Part shown: piece by piece, positions 5,654 through 12,461 of the stretch
Numbering within the stretch: the first letter of the stretch is position 1
Layout of the letters: each line of letters opens with the position of its first letter
Source of the DNA: Bifidobacteriaceae bacterium
Lineage (GTDB): Bacteria > Actinomycetota > Actinomycetes > Actinomycetales > WQXJ01
Assembly: GCA_031266115.1 (NCBI GenBank)
Contig: JAISBQ010000139.1
Span: 1 to 12,461, forward strand
Direction: 5' to 3'
DNA length: 12,461 bases
Program-made: the position numbers and the translations under genes
Notes under the pieces: model-generated
The model's input: the letters and a program-made list of their open reading frames with translations, nothing else
The model's database searches: none
Told to the model about the DNA's origin: nothing

Positions 5654-6658
5654 GTGGGAACCGTCCTCGAAGACCGCGCATCTGTGGGGCAGGCCAGCCC
5701 GCCAGGCCTGCGGGCGCCGACACCGGGCCGCCCCATGCGGCGCGGCGGTGGCACCGAGCGGGCCGGGGACCGCGTAGCCCGCACGGCGGCCACCGCGGCG
5801 GGCGCGACCATCCTGGTCGCGCTCGCCGGCGTCGGCCTGTTCCTGCTCGCGCGCGGGCTGCCCGCAGTGCGCGCCGGGCAGGGTGACCTGCCCGAAGGGG
5901 CATCGAGCTTTTGGCAGCTGGCTGGGCCTCTCGCCTTCGGGTCCATCTGGGCCGCCGCCTTGGCTCTCGTCTTCGCGATCCCCGTGGCAATCGGAGTGGC
6001 CCTGTTCATCACCATGTACGCCCCCCGTCGCTTCGCGGGACCGTTGGGCGCCATCGTCGATGTCCTGGCCGCCATCCCCTCCGTGGTCTACGGACTGTGG
6101 GGGCTCATGGTGTTCGCACCGATGACGGCGGGGTTATATGGCTGGCTTGCGACCCATGCTGGATGGTTTCCACTCTTCGCGGGGCAGCCCTCGGCCACGG
6201 GCCGGACCATCTTGACCGCCGCGCTGGTCCTCGCCGTGATGGTGCTGCCGATCATCGCGGCGGTGTGCCGGGAGGTCTTCGGTCAGACGCCAACCCTTGC
6301 CGTCGAGGCAGCGCTTGCGCTTGGAGCCACCAAGTGGGAGATGATCCGCATGGCAGTCTTCCCGTTCGCGCGCTCCGGGATCGTGTCAGGAGCGATGTTG
6401 GGCCTCGGCCGCGCGTTGGGGGAGACGATGGCGATCGCCATGGTGTTGTCTCCAACCCCGTTCCTCGTGACCATCAGACTGCTGGGCAACACGAATCCCA
6501 ACACCATCGCCGCCGCGATCGCCCAGAACTTCCCCGAAGCCTATGGGATGGAGATCAACGCCCTGATCGGATTGGGCCTGATCCTGTTCGTCATCACCTT
6601 TGTTGTCAACTACCTCGCCCGGCGCATGGTCGCGCGCGGCGCGCGGCAAGGAGCGTAA
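5654..6658 (+). CDS. pstC: Phosphate ABC transporter permease PstC
   Basis: The protein has 334 residues and is one of the two membrane subunits of the Pst importer. A cytosolic, Pro/Arg/Gly-rich N-terminus of about 45 residues precedes the first membrane helix (TILVALAGVGLFLLARGL). Further helices follow, and the cytosolic EAA loop that docks to PstB is seen in EAALALGATKWEMIRMAVFPFARSGIVSG. The ensuing LGRALGETMAIAMV segment is typical of PstC/PstA. GTG at 5654 has GGAG 8 nt upstream; an internal Met28 (MRRGGGTER) is a possible alternative. It follows pstS after 17 nt. Confidence 0.93.
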   Translation: MGTVLEDRASVGQASPPGLRAPTPGRPMRRGGGTERAGDRVARTAATAAGATILVALAGVGLFLLARGLPAVRAGQGDLPEGASSFWQLAGPLAFGSIWAAALALVFAIPVAIGVALFITMYAPRRFAGPLGAIVDVLAAIPSVVYGLWGLMVFAPMTAGLYGWLATHAGWFPLFAGQPSATGRTILTAALVLAVMVLPIIAAVCREVFGQTPTLAVEAALALGATKWEMIRMAVFPFARSGIVSGAMLGLGRALGETMAIAMVLSPTPFLVTIRLLGNTNPNTIAAAIAQNFPEAYGMEINALIGLGLILFVITFVVNYLARRMVARGARQGA

Positions 6659-6662
6659 GCCC

Positions 6663-7574
6663 ATGGCCGTCATCGTTCTCGATAGGGCGCCGACCCTGAC
6701 CCTGACCACCCGCACCGTGCGGCGTGGACGCCGCGCCGCGAACACCGCCGCCACATGGGTGATCGGGGTGTTGTTCATCCTCGCCCTCGTTCCGCTCGCC
6801 TCGCTGGCCTGGACTGCCTTCAGCCGCGGGCTGGCACGGTTCGACACCGACTTCCTCACCAACTCCATGCGCGGCGTGGTGGGCGCGGGTGGCGGGGCTC
6901 TGCACGCCGTTCTCGGAACTGGTCTCATCACCGGGGCTACCATCGCTCTGTCGGTGCCCGTCGGGATCGCCGCCGCGATTTACCTCGTGGAATATGGCCG
7001 AGGTGCCTTCGCCAGGACGGTCACGTTCCTCGTCGATGTCATGACCGGCATCCCGTCGATCGTGGCCGGACTGTTCGCCTACACCGTGTTTTCGCTGGTC
7101 CTCGGGCCGGGCGCACGGTCGGGGTTGGCGGGCGCGCTCGCACTGTCGCTGTTGATGATTCCCAATGTGGTCCGCACATCCGAGGAGATGCTGCGGCTCG
7201 TTCCGGACGATCTGCGTGAGGCCGCCTACGCGCTCGGGACTCCCAAGTACCGCACCATCGGCAAGATCGTGTTGCCAACAGCGATGTCCGGAATTGTCTC
7301 GGGGGTGATGATCGGCGTCGCAAGAATTGTCGGCGAGACCGCTCCGCTGCTCCTGGTCGCGGGGTATTCCGACGCGATGAACTACAACCTGTTCTCCGAG
7401 CGTATGACCACGCTGCCGGTATTCATCTATCAACAGTGGAAGTTCAAGGGGACAGATGTCGCGGCGTATGACGACCGGGCCTGGACCGCCGCCTTGATGC
7501 TGATCGCTTTTGTCCTCGTGCTCAATCTTTCCTCCCGCCTGGTTGCCCGCGTATTCGCTCCCAAGACCCGCTGA
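6663..7574 (+). CDS. pstA: Phosphate ABC transporter permease PstA
   Basis: The protein has 303 residues and pairs with PstC to form the membrane channel. The first helix is WVIGVLFILALVPLASLAW. The family segment GIAAAIYLVEYG is followed by VDVMTGIPSIVAGLFAY. The EAA loop reads LREAAYALGTPKYRTIGKIVLPTAMSGIVSGVMIGVARIVGETAPLL. The ATG at 6663 has AAGGAG (6648-6653) at 9-nt spacing inside the end of pstC, so the two genes are probably translationally coupled. The open frame extends 21 codons further upstream but overlaps pstC without a ribosome binding site. Confidence 0.94.
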   Translation: MAVIVLDRAPTLTLTTRTVRRGRRAANTAATWVIGVLFILALVPLASLAWTAFSRGLARFDTDFLTNSMRGVVGAGGGALHAVLGTGLITGATIALSVPVGIAAAIYLVEYGRGAFARTVTFLVDVMTGIPSIVAGLFAYTVFSLVLGPGARSGLAGALALSLLMIPNVVRTSEEMLRLVPDDLREAAYALGTPKYRTIGKIVLPTAMSGIVSGVMIGVARIVGETAPLLLVAGYSDAMNYNLFSERMTTLPVFIYQQWKFKGTDVAAYDDRAWTAALMLIAFVLVLNLSSRLVARVFAPKTR

Positions 7575-7587
7575 AAGGCACACTCCC

Positions 7588-8367
7588 ATGTCCACCGCCA
7601 TCGACATCACCTCCCTGAACGCCTATTACGGATCCTTTCAGGCTGTCGCGGACGTCTCGTTGACCATCGCTCCCCGGTCTATCACCGCGTTCATCGGTCC
7701 CTCCGGATGCGGCAAGTCCACACTGCTGCGAACCCTCAATCGGATGCATGAGGTTATTCCCGGCGCTCGTGTCACCGGCTCGGTCAGCGTGGATGGCGAG
7801 GACGTCTACGCCACAGGTGTGGATCCCGTCCTCGTGCGTCAACGAGTGGGCATGGTCTTCCAACGGCCCAACCCCTTCCCAACGATGTCGATCAGGGACA
7901 ACGTCCTGGCCGGCGTCCGTCTGCAGCGCCGGCGCCTGTCCAGGCACGACGGCGACGACGTGGTCGAGCGGTCGTTGCGCGCGGCTGGCTTGTGGGACGA
8001 GGTGCGCGACCGTCTCGGCAAACCCGGTTCGTCCCTATCCGGCGGGCAGCAGCAACGCCTGTGCATCGCCCGTGCCATCGCCATTGAGCCTGATGTGCTG
8101 CTGATGGACGAGCCCTGTTCAGCGCTCGACCCGATCTCCACGCTGGCGATCGAAGATCTCATGGCGGGCCTGCGGGCCAGCTACACGGTCGTCATCGTCA
8201 CCCACAACATGGCCCAGGCCGCCAGGATCAGCGACAAGACCGCCTTCTTCACCATCGACGGCGCGCGCAAGCCGGGCCGGCTGGTCGAATACGACGATAC
8301 GACCACCGTCTTCACGTCCCCCAGCCAACAGGCCACCGCCGACTATGTCGCCGGACGGTTCGGATGA
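7588..8367 (+). CDS. pstB: Phosphate ABC transporter ATP-binding protein PstB
   Basis: The protein has 259 residues, the usual length for PstB, and provides ATP hydrolysis for phosphate import. Walker A is GPSGCGKST (37-45). The Q-loop lies in MVFQRPNPFPTMSI, with the NPFPMSI-type segment typical of PstB. The ABC signature is LSGGQQQRLCIARA, Walker B is VLLMDEP, the D-loop is SALDP and the switch histidine is in VTHNM. The first strand LNAYYGSFQAVADV carries the aromatic A-loop. GAAAGG lies about 9 nt before the ATG, and pstA ends 13 nt before. No phoU follows, although phoU is the commonest next gene in many bacteria. Confidence 0.96.
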   Translation: MSTAIDITSLNAYYGSFQAVADVSLTIAPRSITAFIGPSGCGKSTLLRTLNRMHEVIPGARVTGSVSVDGEDVYATGVDPVLVRQRVGMVFQRPNPFPTMSIRDNVLAGVRLQRRRLSRHDGDDVVERSLRAAGLWDEVRDRLGKPGSSLSGGQQQRLCIARAIAIEPDVLLMDEPCSALDPISTLAIEDLMAGLRASYTVVIVTHNMAQAARISDKTAFFTIDGARKPGRLVEYDDTTTVFTSPSQQATADYVAGRFG

Positions 8368-8373
8368 ACCGGA

Positions 8374-8391
8374 CGCGGCGGGTGCGCCGCG
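8374..8391 (+). terminator. GC-rich hairpin after pstB, possible weak terminator
   Basis: CGCGGCG (8374-8380) pairs with CGCCGCG (8385-8391) around a GGTG loop, 7 nt after the pstB stop. There is no T-tract, so at most partial termination or mRNA end protection is expected between pstSCAB and senX3-regX3. Confidence 0.3.
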
Positions 8392-8409
8392 CGGTGCGCG
8401 TGCGGCAAG

Positions 8410-8415
8410 TAGGGT
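8410..8415 (+). promoter_or_regulatory. Candidate -10 box for leaderless senX3 transcript
   Basis: TAGGGT fits TAnnnT and is 6 nt before the senX3 GTG, so transcription would begin at or next to the start codon. No separate Shine-Dalgarno site exists apart from GAAGG, which touches the start codon. This would let the regulator pair be made without the pst promoter. No -35 is recognised. Confidence 0.3.
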
Positions 8416-8421
8416 GAAGGC

Positions 8422-9567
8422 GTGTCGGAGGCAACGGCGCACATCCTGATCGGGGCGGTCGGGCTGATCGCGGGAATCGGGTGTGGAGCAGGCGGGTTGG
8501 CGCTGTGGCGGCATCTGCGCCGGCGGCCCGCCTCACCCCAGGCGCTGCCCGAGGAGGCCATCACCACGGCCGAGGCTTACGGCGGGTATGCGGTGATCGT
8601 CACGCCGTTCCACGTCATCGTCCACGCGAGCGAACTCGCCAAGACCCTGCCGTTGGCCTCCGAAGGTGTCCTGACACACTCGGAGCTGGCCGATCTGGCG
8701 GATGAGGTGTGGACGGCGGGAGAGACCATCACGCGTCCCTACACGCTCGATACCCTCGGCCCCCTCCATCACGTCGTTGTCCAGGCGGCCATTTTGGATG
8801 GCCGGTGGATTCTCTTGGCCATCACGGACCGAACCGACCAGGTGCGGACCGAGGAATTGCGACGGGACTTCATCTCGAACATCGGTCACGAGTTGCGTAC
8901 CCCGATTACCGCCGTCGATCTCATCGCTGACACCATGGAGTCCGCCGCCGATGACGCCGTTGCCGTCCGGCATTTCGCGTCGCGTCTTCGGTCGGTCGCC
9001 GATCACATGGGTCGGCTGACCGAGGACATGATCTCGTTGGCGATTGTGCAAGACGGTGGGGCGCGGGAGAGGTTTGGTCGAGTCAACGTGGAAGAGGCAG
9101 TAAGAGTCGCTCAACAGCGGCAAGCGACATCGGCAGAAGGGAAGAGCATCGACGTGCGGTTGTCTACCAAGTCACGGGACGCCGAGGTGTGGGGCGACTT
9201 CGACGCCCTCACCACCGCCGTGGAGAATCTCATTTCCAACGCCATCAACTACTCGCCTGCTGGGTCGAGAATCACGGTGACCACGCGGGTCGACCGTGCG
9301 GAGATGACTGCGGCGGTCAGCGTGATCGACCAAGGGATAGGGATCGACCAAGCGGATACCGAGAGGATATTCGAGCGGTTCTACCGGGCCGATTCGGCCA
9401 GGTCGCAGCGCACCGGAGGGACCGGACTCGGATTGTCGATCGTCAAACATACGGCTCTCAGTCACGGTGGGCGCGTCGAGGTGGCGTCAGCCCTCGGCGC
9501 CGGGTCTACGTTCACCTTGACGCTCCCACTGAACGAGACCCTGGACATGGAGGTACCCGGTGACTGA
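8422..9567 (+). CDS. senX3: Sensor histidine kinase, SenX3/PhoR type
   Basis: The protein has 381 residues. It autophosphorylates and passes phosphate to the adjacent response regulator, probably in response to low phosphate through the Pst system. A single N-terminal membrane helix (about 8-28) is followed by an Arg-rich stop and a degenerate PAS-like region (about 45-140), as in mycobacterial SenX3, with no large extracellular sensor. The H-box is FISNIGHELRTP with His156. The N-box is NLISNAINYSPAG (269-281), the G1 box DQGIGID (303-309), the F-box IFERFYRADSARS and the G2 box GTGLGLSIV (333-341). All catalytic motifs look intact. The stop overlaps the regX3 start by 8 nt. PhoR of Streptomyces is an equivalent name. 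Confidence 0.9.
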   Translation: MSEATAHILIGAVGLIAGIGCGAGGLALWRHLRRRPASPQALPEEAITTAEAYGGYAVIVTPFHVIVHASELAKTLPLASEGVLTHSELADLADEVWTAGETITRPYTLDTLGPLHHVVVQAAILDGRWILLAITDRTDQVRTEELRRDFISNIGHELRTPITAVDLIADTMESAADDAVAVRHFASRLRSVADHMGRLTEDMISLAIVQDGGARERFGRVNVEEAVRVAQQRQATSAEGKSIDVRLSTKSRDAEVWGDFDALTTAVENLISNAINYSPAGSRITVTTRVDRAEMTAAVSVIDQGIGIDQADTERIFERFYRADSARSQRTGGTGLGLSIVKHTALSHGGRVEVASALGAGSTFTLTLPLNETLDMEVPGD

Positions 9568-10243
9568 TCTGCTGCTTGTGGAAGATATGGACACGCTACG
9601 TGAGGCACTCGGGTTCCTCTTGCGCCGCGAGGGATACGAGATTCGCGCCGTCGCCGATGGGGCAGCGGCCCTGGCGGAGTTCGAGGAGGCCGAGCCGGAC
9701 TTGATTCTGCTGGATCTCATGATTCCCGAGGTTCCTGGTATCGAGGTCTGCCGGCGGATCCGGCTGGTGAGCGACGTGCCGATCATCATGCTGACCGCGA
9801 AGAACTCCGAGGGCGACATTGTCGTGGGTCTGGAATCGGGTGCGGATGATTACGTGACCAAGCCGTATTCCACCCCCGAGTTGCTGGCACGCATCCGCAC
9901 GGCGTTGCGCCACCGCCGGCCGCGGTCGGGTGAATCCGATGCTGGCGTCCTCGCAGTCAACGGCATCTCGCTCGATGCCGAACGCCATCGGGTGAGTGTG
10001 GATGGCAACGAACTCACGCTGCCGTTGCGTGAGTTCTCCATGCTCGAGCTGTTCCTGCGCCACGCTGGGCGCGTGCTCACCCGCGGGCAAATCATCGAGC
10101 GGATCTGGGGAGCCGACTATTTCGGCGACACGAAAACCCTGGATGTCCACGTCCGACGCCTGCGTGCCAAGATCGAGCCCGACCCGACCTCCCCCTCGCG
10201 CCTGGTCACCGTCCGAGGCCTCGGCTACCGGCTGGAGGAATAG
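9560..10243 (+). CDS. regX3: OmpR-family response regulator, RegX3/PhoP type
   Basis: The protein has 227 residues. The receiver domain (1-120) carries the acidic pair Glu8-Asp9, the phosphorylated Asp52 (in LILLDLMIP), Thr79 (IIMLTAK) and Lys101 (YVTKPYST). The winged-helix DNA-binding domain (about 130-227) shows LPLREFSMLELFLRHAGRVLTRGQII, the recognition region TKTLDVHVRRLRAKIEPDP and the end VTVRGLGYRLEE. It probably activates pstS through the 4342-4374 repeats. GTG at 9560 overlaps the senX3 stop (GTGACTGA), so the pair is translationally coupled. It ends 33 nt from the convergent pimB stop, with no clear terminator in between. Confidence 0.92.
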   Translation: MTDLLLVEDMDTLREALGFLLRREGYEIRAVADGAAALAEFEEAEPDLILLDLMIPEVPGIEVCRRIRLVSDVPIIMLTAKNSEGDIVVGLESGADDYVTKPYSTPELLARIRTALRHRRPRSGESDAGVLAVNGISLDAERHRVSVDGNELTLPLREFSMLELFLRHAGRVLTRGQIIERIWGADYFGDTKTLDVHVRRLRAKIEPDPTSPSRLVTVRGLGYRLEE

Positions 10244-10276
10244 GCGCACAGCCGGATCGACCTGGTGCTTGGACGA

Positions 10277-11425
10277 CTATGCGGGTGCGTCCGGGTCGAG
10301 GAGGTGGGCCAACAACTCCGCCCGCGCCTGCCAACTCCACTCGCTCGCCATCCATGCCCGCCCCGCGGCGCCCATGGCCGTGGCGCGGGCCGGGTCCGCG
10401 AGGAGGTCGACTATTCGATGGGCGATCGCGCCGGGATCCCGCGGATCAACGAGGAACCCGGTCACTCCGTCACGCACAGCCTCGACGGCGCCGCCAGTCC
10501 TGCCGACGATGACGGGGAGCCCAGACGCGGAGGCCTCCAACGTCACGGCACCCAGACCCTCTGAAACCAGTCCAGCCGCGACCGGTCGTGTGGGCAGCGT
10601 GGCGACGCTGGCCGCCGCATAGATCCCGGGGATCGCCGCATAGGGCTGTGGTCCGGCGAACCGCACGGACTCGGTGACCCGCAGGCGGTCGGCGATCGTC
10701 TCCAGGGTGTGGCGGCGCGGCCCGTCACCCACCACCACCAACATTGCCTCCGGGTGTGCGCGCAGCACCGCCGGCCAGGCCCGCAGCAACACGTCCTGGC
10801 CCTTAAGCTTCACCAACCGTGAGACGCACACCACCACGGGACCGGATCCGAGGGAGAACCGGCGCCGGACGGCATCGCTGCTTCCACCGCCATCGTTGGG
10901 GGTGAACGCCGCCAGATCGACACCAGGTGTCAGCCTGACGAGGCGAGGTGGGGCGGTGGGCATGGCGGTGGCCAGGGCCGCGCGCACGGGTTCGGAGATG
11001 TAGGTCAACACATCGACCGCTCCGGCGATCCGTCGCAGCACCCGGCGCCCGGCGCCTACGCGAGCCCAGGTCCGCTCGTGCCCATGGGTGGAAGCGACAA
11101 TCCTGCGTACCCGCCCGGTGCGTCGAAGTGCGGGAGCCAGGAGTCCCAGGGTCGCCGCCGCCCCGAACCACACCGAGTCGCAGCCGTAGGCGTCGATGAG
11201 ATCCGCGGCCTCGTGGCGTGCCGCGCGAGTGGGCAGGAGCGTCGACGTCGCCATGCGGTGCACGGGGAAGCCCAACCCTGCGTCGACATCGCCCGCGCCC
11301 GGCATGGAAGCCGTGAGCACCACGAGACGCTCAGGCGGCAGACGGCTGGTCAACTCGTGGACGAACGTCTCAATCCCGCCCATGCGTGGGGGGAAATCGT
11401 TCGTGATGACGAGGGTCCTACCCAT
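10277..11425 (-). CDS. pimB: GT4 mannosyltransferase, PimB-like
   Basis: The protein has 382 residues and is a GT-B fold glycosyltransferase of family GT4. By likeness to mycobacterial PimB (Rv2188c) it would add the second mannose, from GDP-mannose, to phosphatidylinositol monomannoside at the cytoplasmic face of the membrane. Matching segments include TNDFPPRMGGIETF (8-21), VWFGAAATLGLLAP (85-98), ASTHGHE (111-117), LTPGVDLAAFTP (165-176), VCVSRLVKLKGQD (199-211) with Arg203 and Lys208 for the nucleotide-sugar phosphates, and the E-x7-E motif Glu289...Glu297. The ATG at 11425 has an excellent AAGGAGGT upstream; the open frame runs 18 codons further but without a site. The start overlaps the ROK gene stop by 8 nt. 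Specificity within GT4 is inferred from sequence likeness only. Confidence 0.85.
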   Translation of the reverse strand: MGRTLVITNDFPPRMGGIETFVHELTSRLPPERLVVLTASMPGAGDVDAGLGFPVHRMATSTLLPTRAARHEAADLIDAYGCDSVWFGAAATLGLLAPALRRTGRVRRIVASTHGHERTWARVGAGRRVLRRIAGAVDVLTYISEPVRAALATAMPTAPPRLVRLTPGVDLAAFTPNDGGGSSDAVRRRFSLGSGPVVVCVSRLVKLKGQDVLLRAWPAVLRAHPEAMLVVVGDGPRRHTLETIADRLRVTESVRFAGPQPYAAIPGIYAAASVATLPTRPVAAGLVSEGLGAVTLEASASGLPVIVGRTGGAVEAVRDGVTGFLVDPRDPGAIAHRIVDLLADPARATAMGAAGRAWMASEWSWQARAELLAHLLDPDAPA

Positions 11426-12206
11426 GCGGTGCCACCTCCTTCGCCCATGGCCCCAGCGCCCACGCCCGCGCCCCTCCACTGATGCCCGCGGTGTTGGACA
11501 CGACGACGATGTCGTCCTCGAACTTGGCGAGGGTGGTCGGGGTGATCATCCGCGAGTTGCCGCCGCCCACGTAGAGACGGTCCCAGCGGACCACCGGGCG
11601 TAGCGCGACGATCACCTTGCGCACGCGCCGTGACCAGATTGGATCCCCGAGGGCTTTGCGCTCGTGTTCGCCGATGTACTCGTCGATGGTGTCGGTCCTG
11701 GTGAACGGCGCGTGTGACAGCTCCAAGTGGGGGGCGAGGGCGCCGCCATCGAACAGCGCCGACCCCAATCCGGTACCGAACGTCACAACCAACTCCAGTC
11801 CGGTCCCGGCGATCACCCCGGCGCCGTGGACCTCCGCATCGTTGAGCACCAGGGCCGGGACTCCGAGGCTTTCGCCAAGCGCCGCGGCCATGTCGAATCC
11901 CGTCCAGGCGGCGACCAGGTCCGGGTCGACGCGTGTGCGCGGCCCGCCCCGATTGATGTAGTGGGGGGTCCAGATGACCACGCCATGGCGGATCATTCCC
12001 GGTAGACCCATCGTGACTCGCTCGCAGGCCGGTAGCTGCGCCGCCATGGTGCGTACCACACGCAGGAGCCGTGCGGGGGGCAGGGGGTATGGGGTGGGGA
12101 TGCGCGCCGGTTGCGCGTGAGCCGTGCCCTCGGCGTCCAACACGGCGGCCTTGATGCCGCCACCGCCGCAGTCGATGCACAGCGTTGACGGCGAGGGAGT
12201 GCTCAC
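11418..12206 (-). CDS. ROK-family sugar kinase, polyphosphate-glucokinase-like
   Basis: The protein has 262 residues, close to mycobacterial PPGK (265). PPGK phosphorylates glucose using polyphosphate or ATP. The first phosphate motif is IDCGGGGIK (11-19), where relatives have DVGGSGIK. LPGMIRHGVV (68-77) matches the PPGK pattern, the catalytic Asp is Asp123 in VLNDAE, and the second phosphate motif is TFGTGLGSALF (142-152). The sugar-binding Glu and His are kept in HLELSH (160-165), but the usual Gly before His is Ser. SNTAGISGGA is near the end. The EERAS-like segment following this in PPGK is not obvious, so polyphosphate use is uncertain. GTG at 12206 is preferred because TACGAT lies 7 nt upstream (leaderless); ATG at 12215 overlaps that -10, and ATG at 12260 lies inside the palindrome. 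It precedes pimB in an operon. Confidence 0.75.
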   Translation of the reverse strand: MSTPSPSTLCIDCGGGGIKAAVLDAEGTAHAQPARIPTPYPLPPARLLRVVRTMAAQLPACERVTMGLPGMIRHGVVIWTPHYINRGGPRTRVDPDLVAAWTGFDMAAALGESLGVPALVLNDAEVHGAGVIAGTGLELVVTFGTGLGSALFDGGALAPHLELSHAPFTRTDTIDEYIGEHERKALGDPIWSRRVRKVIVALRPVVRWDRLYVGGGNSRMITPTTLAKFEDDIVVVSNTAGISGGARAWALGPWAKEVAPHG

Positions 12207-12213
12207 CCGCGGC

Positions 12214-12219
12214 ATCGTA
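12214..12219 (-). promoter_or_regulatory. Candidate -10 box of the ROK-pimB operon
   Basis: On the minus strand TACGAT is followed 7 nt later by the GTG at 12206, the spacing of a leaderless actinobacterial transcript. No Shine-Dalgarno site is present upstream of any start option. The -35 region would fall near 12237-12243, just beside the palindrome. Confidence 0.35.
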
Positions 12220-12245
12220 GTGCCCGCGGGGGTGGGGGACCGACT

Positions 12246-12273
12246 CGGTACCGGCCCCATGGGGCCGGTACCG
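12246..12273. promoter_or_regulatory. Perfect 28-bp palindrome between divergent promoters
   Basis: Each 14-nt half reads CGGTACCGGCCCCA / TGGGGCCGGTACCG, perfectly symmetric with no spacer. It lies between the minus-strand ROK gene and truA. On the plus strand its right end contains TACCGT (12269-12274), a -10-like box 6 nt before the truA ATG, so the palindrome would cover the -35 to -10 interval of truA and sit just upstream of the -35 of the ROK promoter. An operator is more likely than a terminator, because both genes point away from it and no T-run follows. Confidence 0.6.
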
Positions 12274-12280
12274 TGGCTGG

Positions 12281-12461
12281 ATGACTAGTCCGCCGCCCGA
12301 TGTCGCCATGGGTGCTCTTCGGCTCCGCCTGGATCTGGCGTACGACGGAGGCGATTTCCACGGATGGGCTGCGCAACCTGGTCTTCGGACCGTCCAGGGC
12401 GACGTGGAGGCCGGCCTTGGGCGCGTGTTGCGCCTCGATGCACCGCCTCGGACCACGGTTG
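12281..12461 (+). CDS. truA: tRNA pseudouridine synthase A, N-terminal part
   Basis: Sixty codons are present before the window edge. TruA makes pseudouridine at positions 38-40 of tRNA anticodon arms. The N-terminal signature is visible as LRLDLAYDGGDFHGWAAQPG (14-33), followed by LRTVQGDVEAGLGRVL. The catalytic Asp motif lies beyond the edge. No Shine-Dalgarno site precedes the ATG at 12281; TACCGT at 12269-12274 suggests a leaderless start. An internal Met10 (MGALRLRL) is possible. In most actinobacteria this gene follows rplQ directly. Confidence 0.88.
   Translation, partial: MTSPPPDVAMGALRLRLDLAYDGGDFHGWAAQPGLRTVQGDVEAGLGRVLRLDAPPRTTV

Noticed and set aside
6606..7610. Minus-strand open frame of 334 codons opposite pstA
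   Set aside because: It has Gly/His/Asp/Gln-rich composition typical of antisense frames and no motifs, whereas pstA on the plus strand is unmistakable.
10244..10276. Possible terminator between convergent regX3 and pimB
   Set aside because: The 33-nt gap contains no stable inverted repeat or T-run, so transcription probably ends within the opposing genes or by Rho.
12246..12273. The palindrome as a transcription terminator
   Set aside because: Both flanking genes are transcribed away from it, it has no natural loop and no T-run follows on either strand.
11350..12456. Minus-strand open frame of 368 codons across the ROK gene and the truA start
   Set aside because: It is another frame of the ROK gene, rich in Arg/Pro/Gly as expected of an out-of-frame GC-rich shadow. 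The real frame shows conserved kinase motifs.
1..12461. CRISPR arrays, tRNA or rRNA genes, insertion sequences, integrases or attachment sites
   Set aside because: No regularly spaced repeats, tRNA cloverleaf sequences, rRNA signatures, transposase motifs or terminal inverted repeats were seen on either strand.

Overview
This window comes from a high-GC actinobacterium (Actinomycetota). The evidence is the GC-rich codon use, the frequent GTG starts (rpoA, pstS, pstC, senX3, regX3), the actinobacterial order infA-rpmJ-rpsM-rpsK-rpoA-rplQ, a SenX3/RegX3-type phosphate two-component pair, a PimB-like phosphatidylinositol-mannoside mannosyltransferase and a polyphosphate-glucokinase-like ROK protein. 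rpsD is missing between rpsK and rpoA, as in Streptomyces and many Micrococcales or Bifidobacteria but unlike Mycobacterium. The genus cannot be fixed from this sequence.

Layout. (1) Positions 1-727: an AT-richer edge, then a minus-strand lipoprotein of unknown function. (2) Positions 724-1025: a leader region holding the likely infA promoter, two hairpins and, on the minus strand, what reads as a frameshifted helix-turn-helix remnant whose stop overlaps the lipoprotein start. (3) Positions 1026-4181: the translation and transcription operon infA, rpmJ, rpsM, rpsK, rpoA, rplQ, with structured gaps before rpsM and before rpoA, closed by a strong hairpin terminator at 4238-4273. (4) Positions 4182-10243: a phosphate-starvation module, pstS-pstC-pstA-pstB followed on the same strand by senX3-regX3. 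It is preceded by three tandem 11-nt repeats resembling an actinobacterial PHO box. No phoU is present. (5) Positions 10277-12206: a minus-strand two-gene operon, a polyphosphate-glucokinase-like ROK protein followed by a pimB-type mannosyltransferase, overlapping by 8 nt. (6) Positions 12207-12461: a short divergent promoter region with a perfect 28-bp palindrome, then the start of truA, cut by the window edge.

How it fits together. In most actinobacteria truA directly follows rplQ. Here about 8.1 kb of phosphate-related genes lies between them. PstS captures phosphate outside the cell, PstCA-PstB imports it, and SenX3-RegX3 probably senses phosphate status and activates pstS through the upstream repeats. 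The neighbouring ROK protein may use polyphosphate, the storage form of phosphate, and PimB would build phosphoinositide-based envelope lipids. The phosphate links of the last two genes are inference.

The most interesting non-coding signals are the palindrome before truA, the tandem repeats and the hairpin before pstS, the structured rpmJ-rpsM gap, and the HTH remnant behind the infA promoter. Nothing in the window is clearly a new defence or mobile system.
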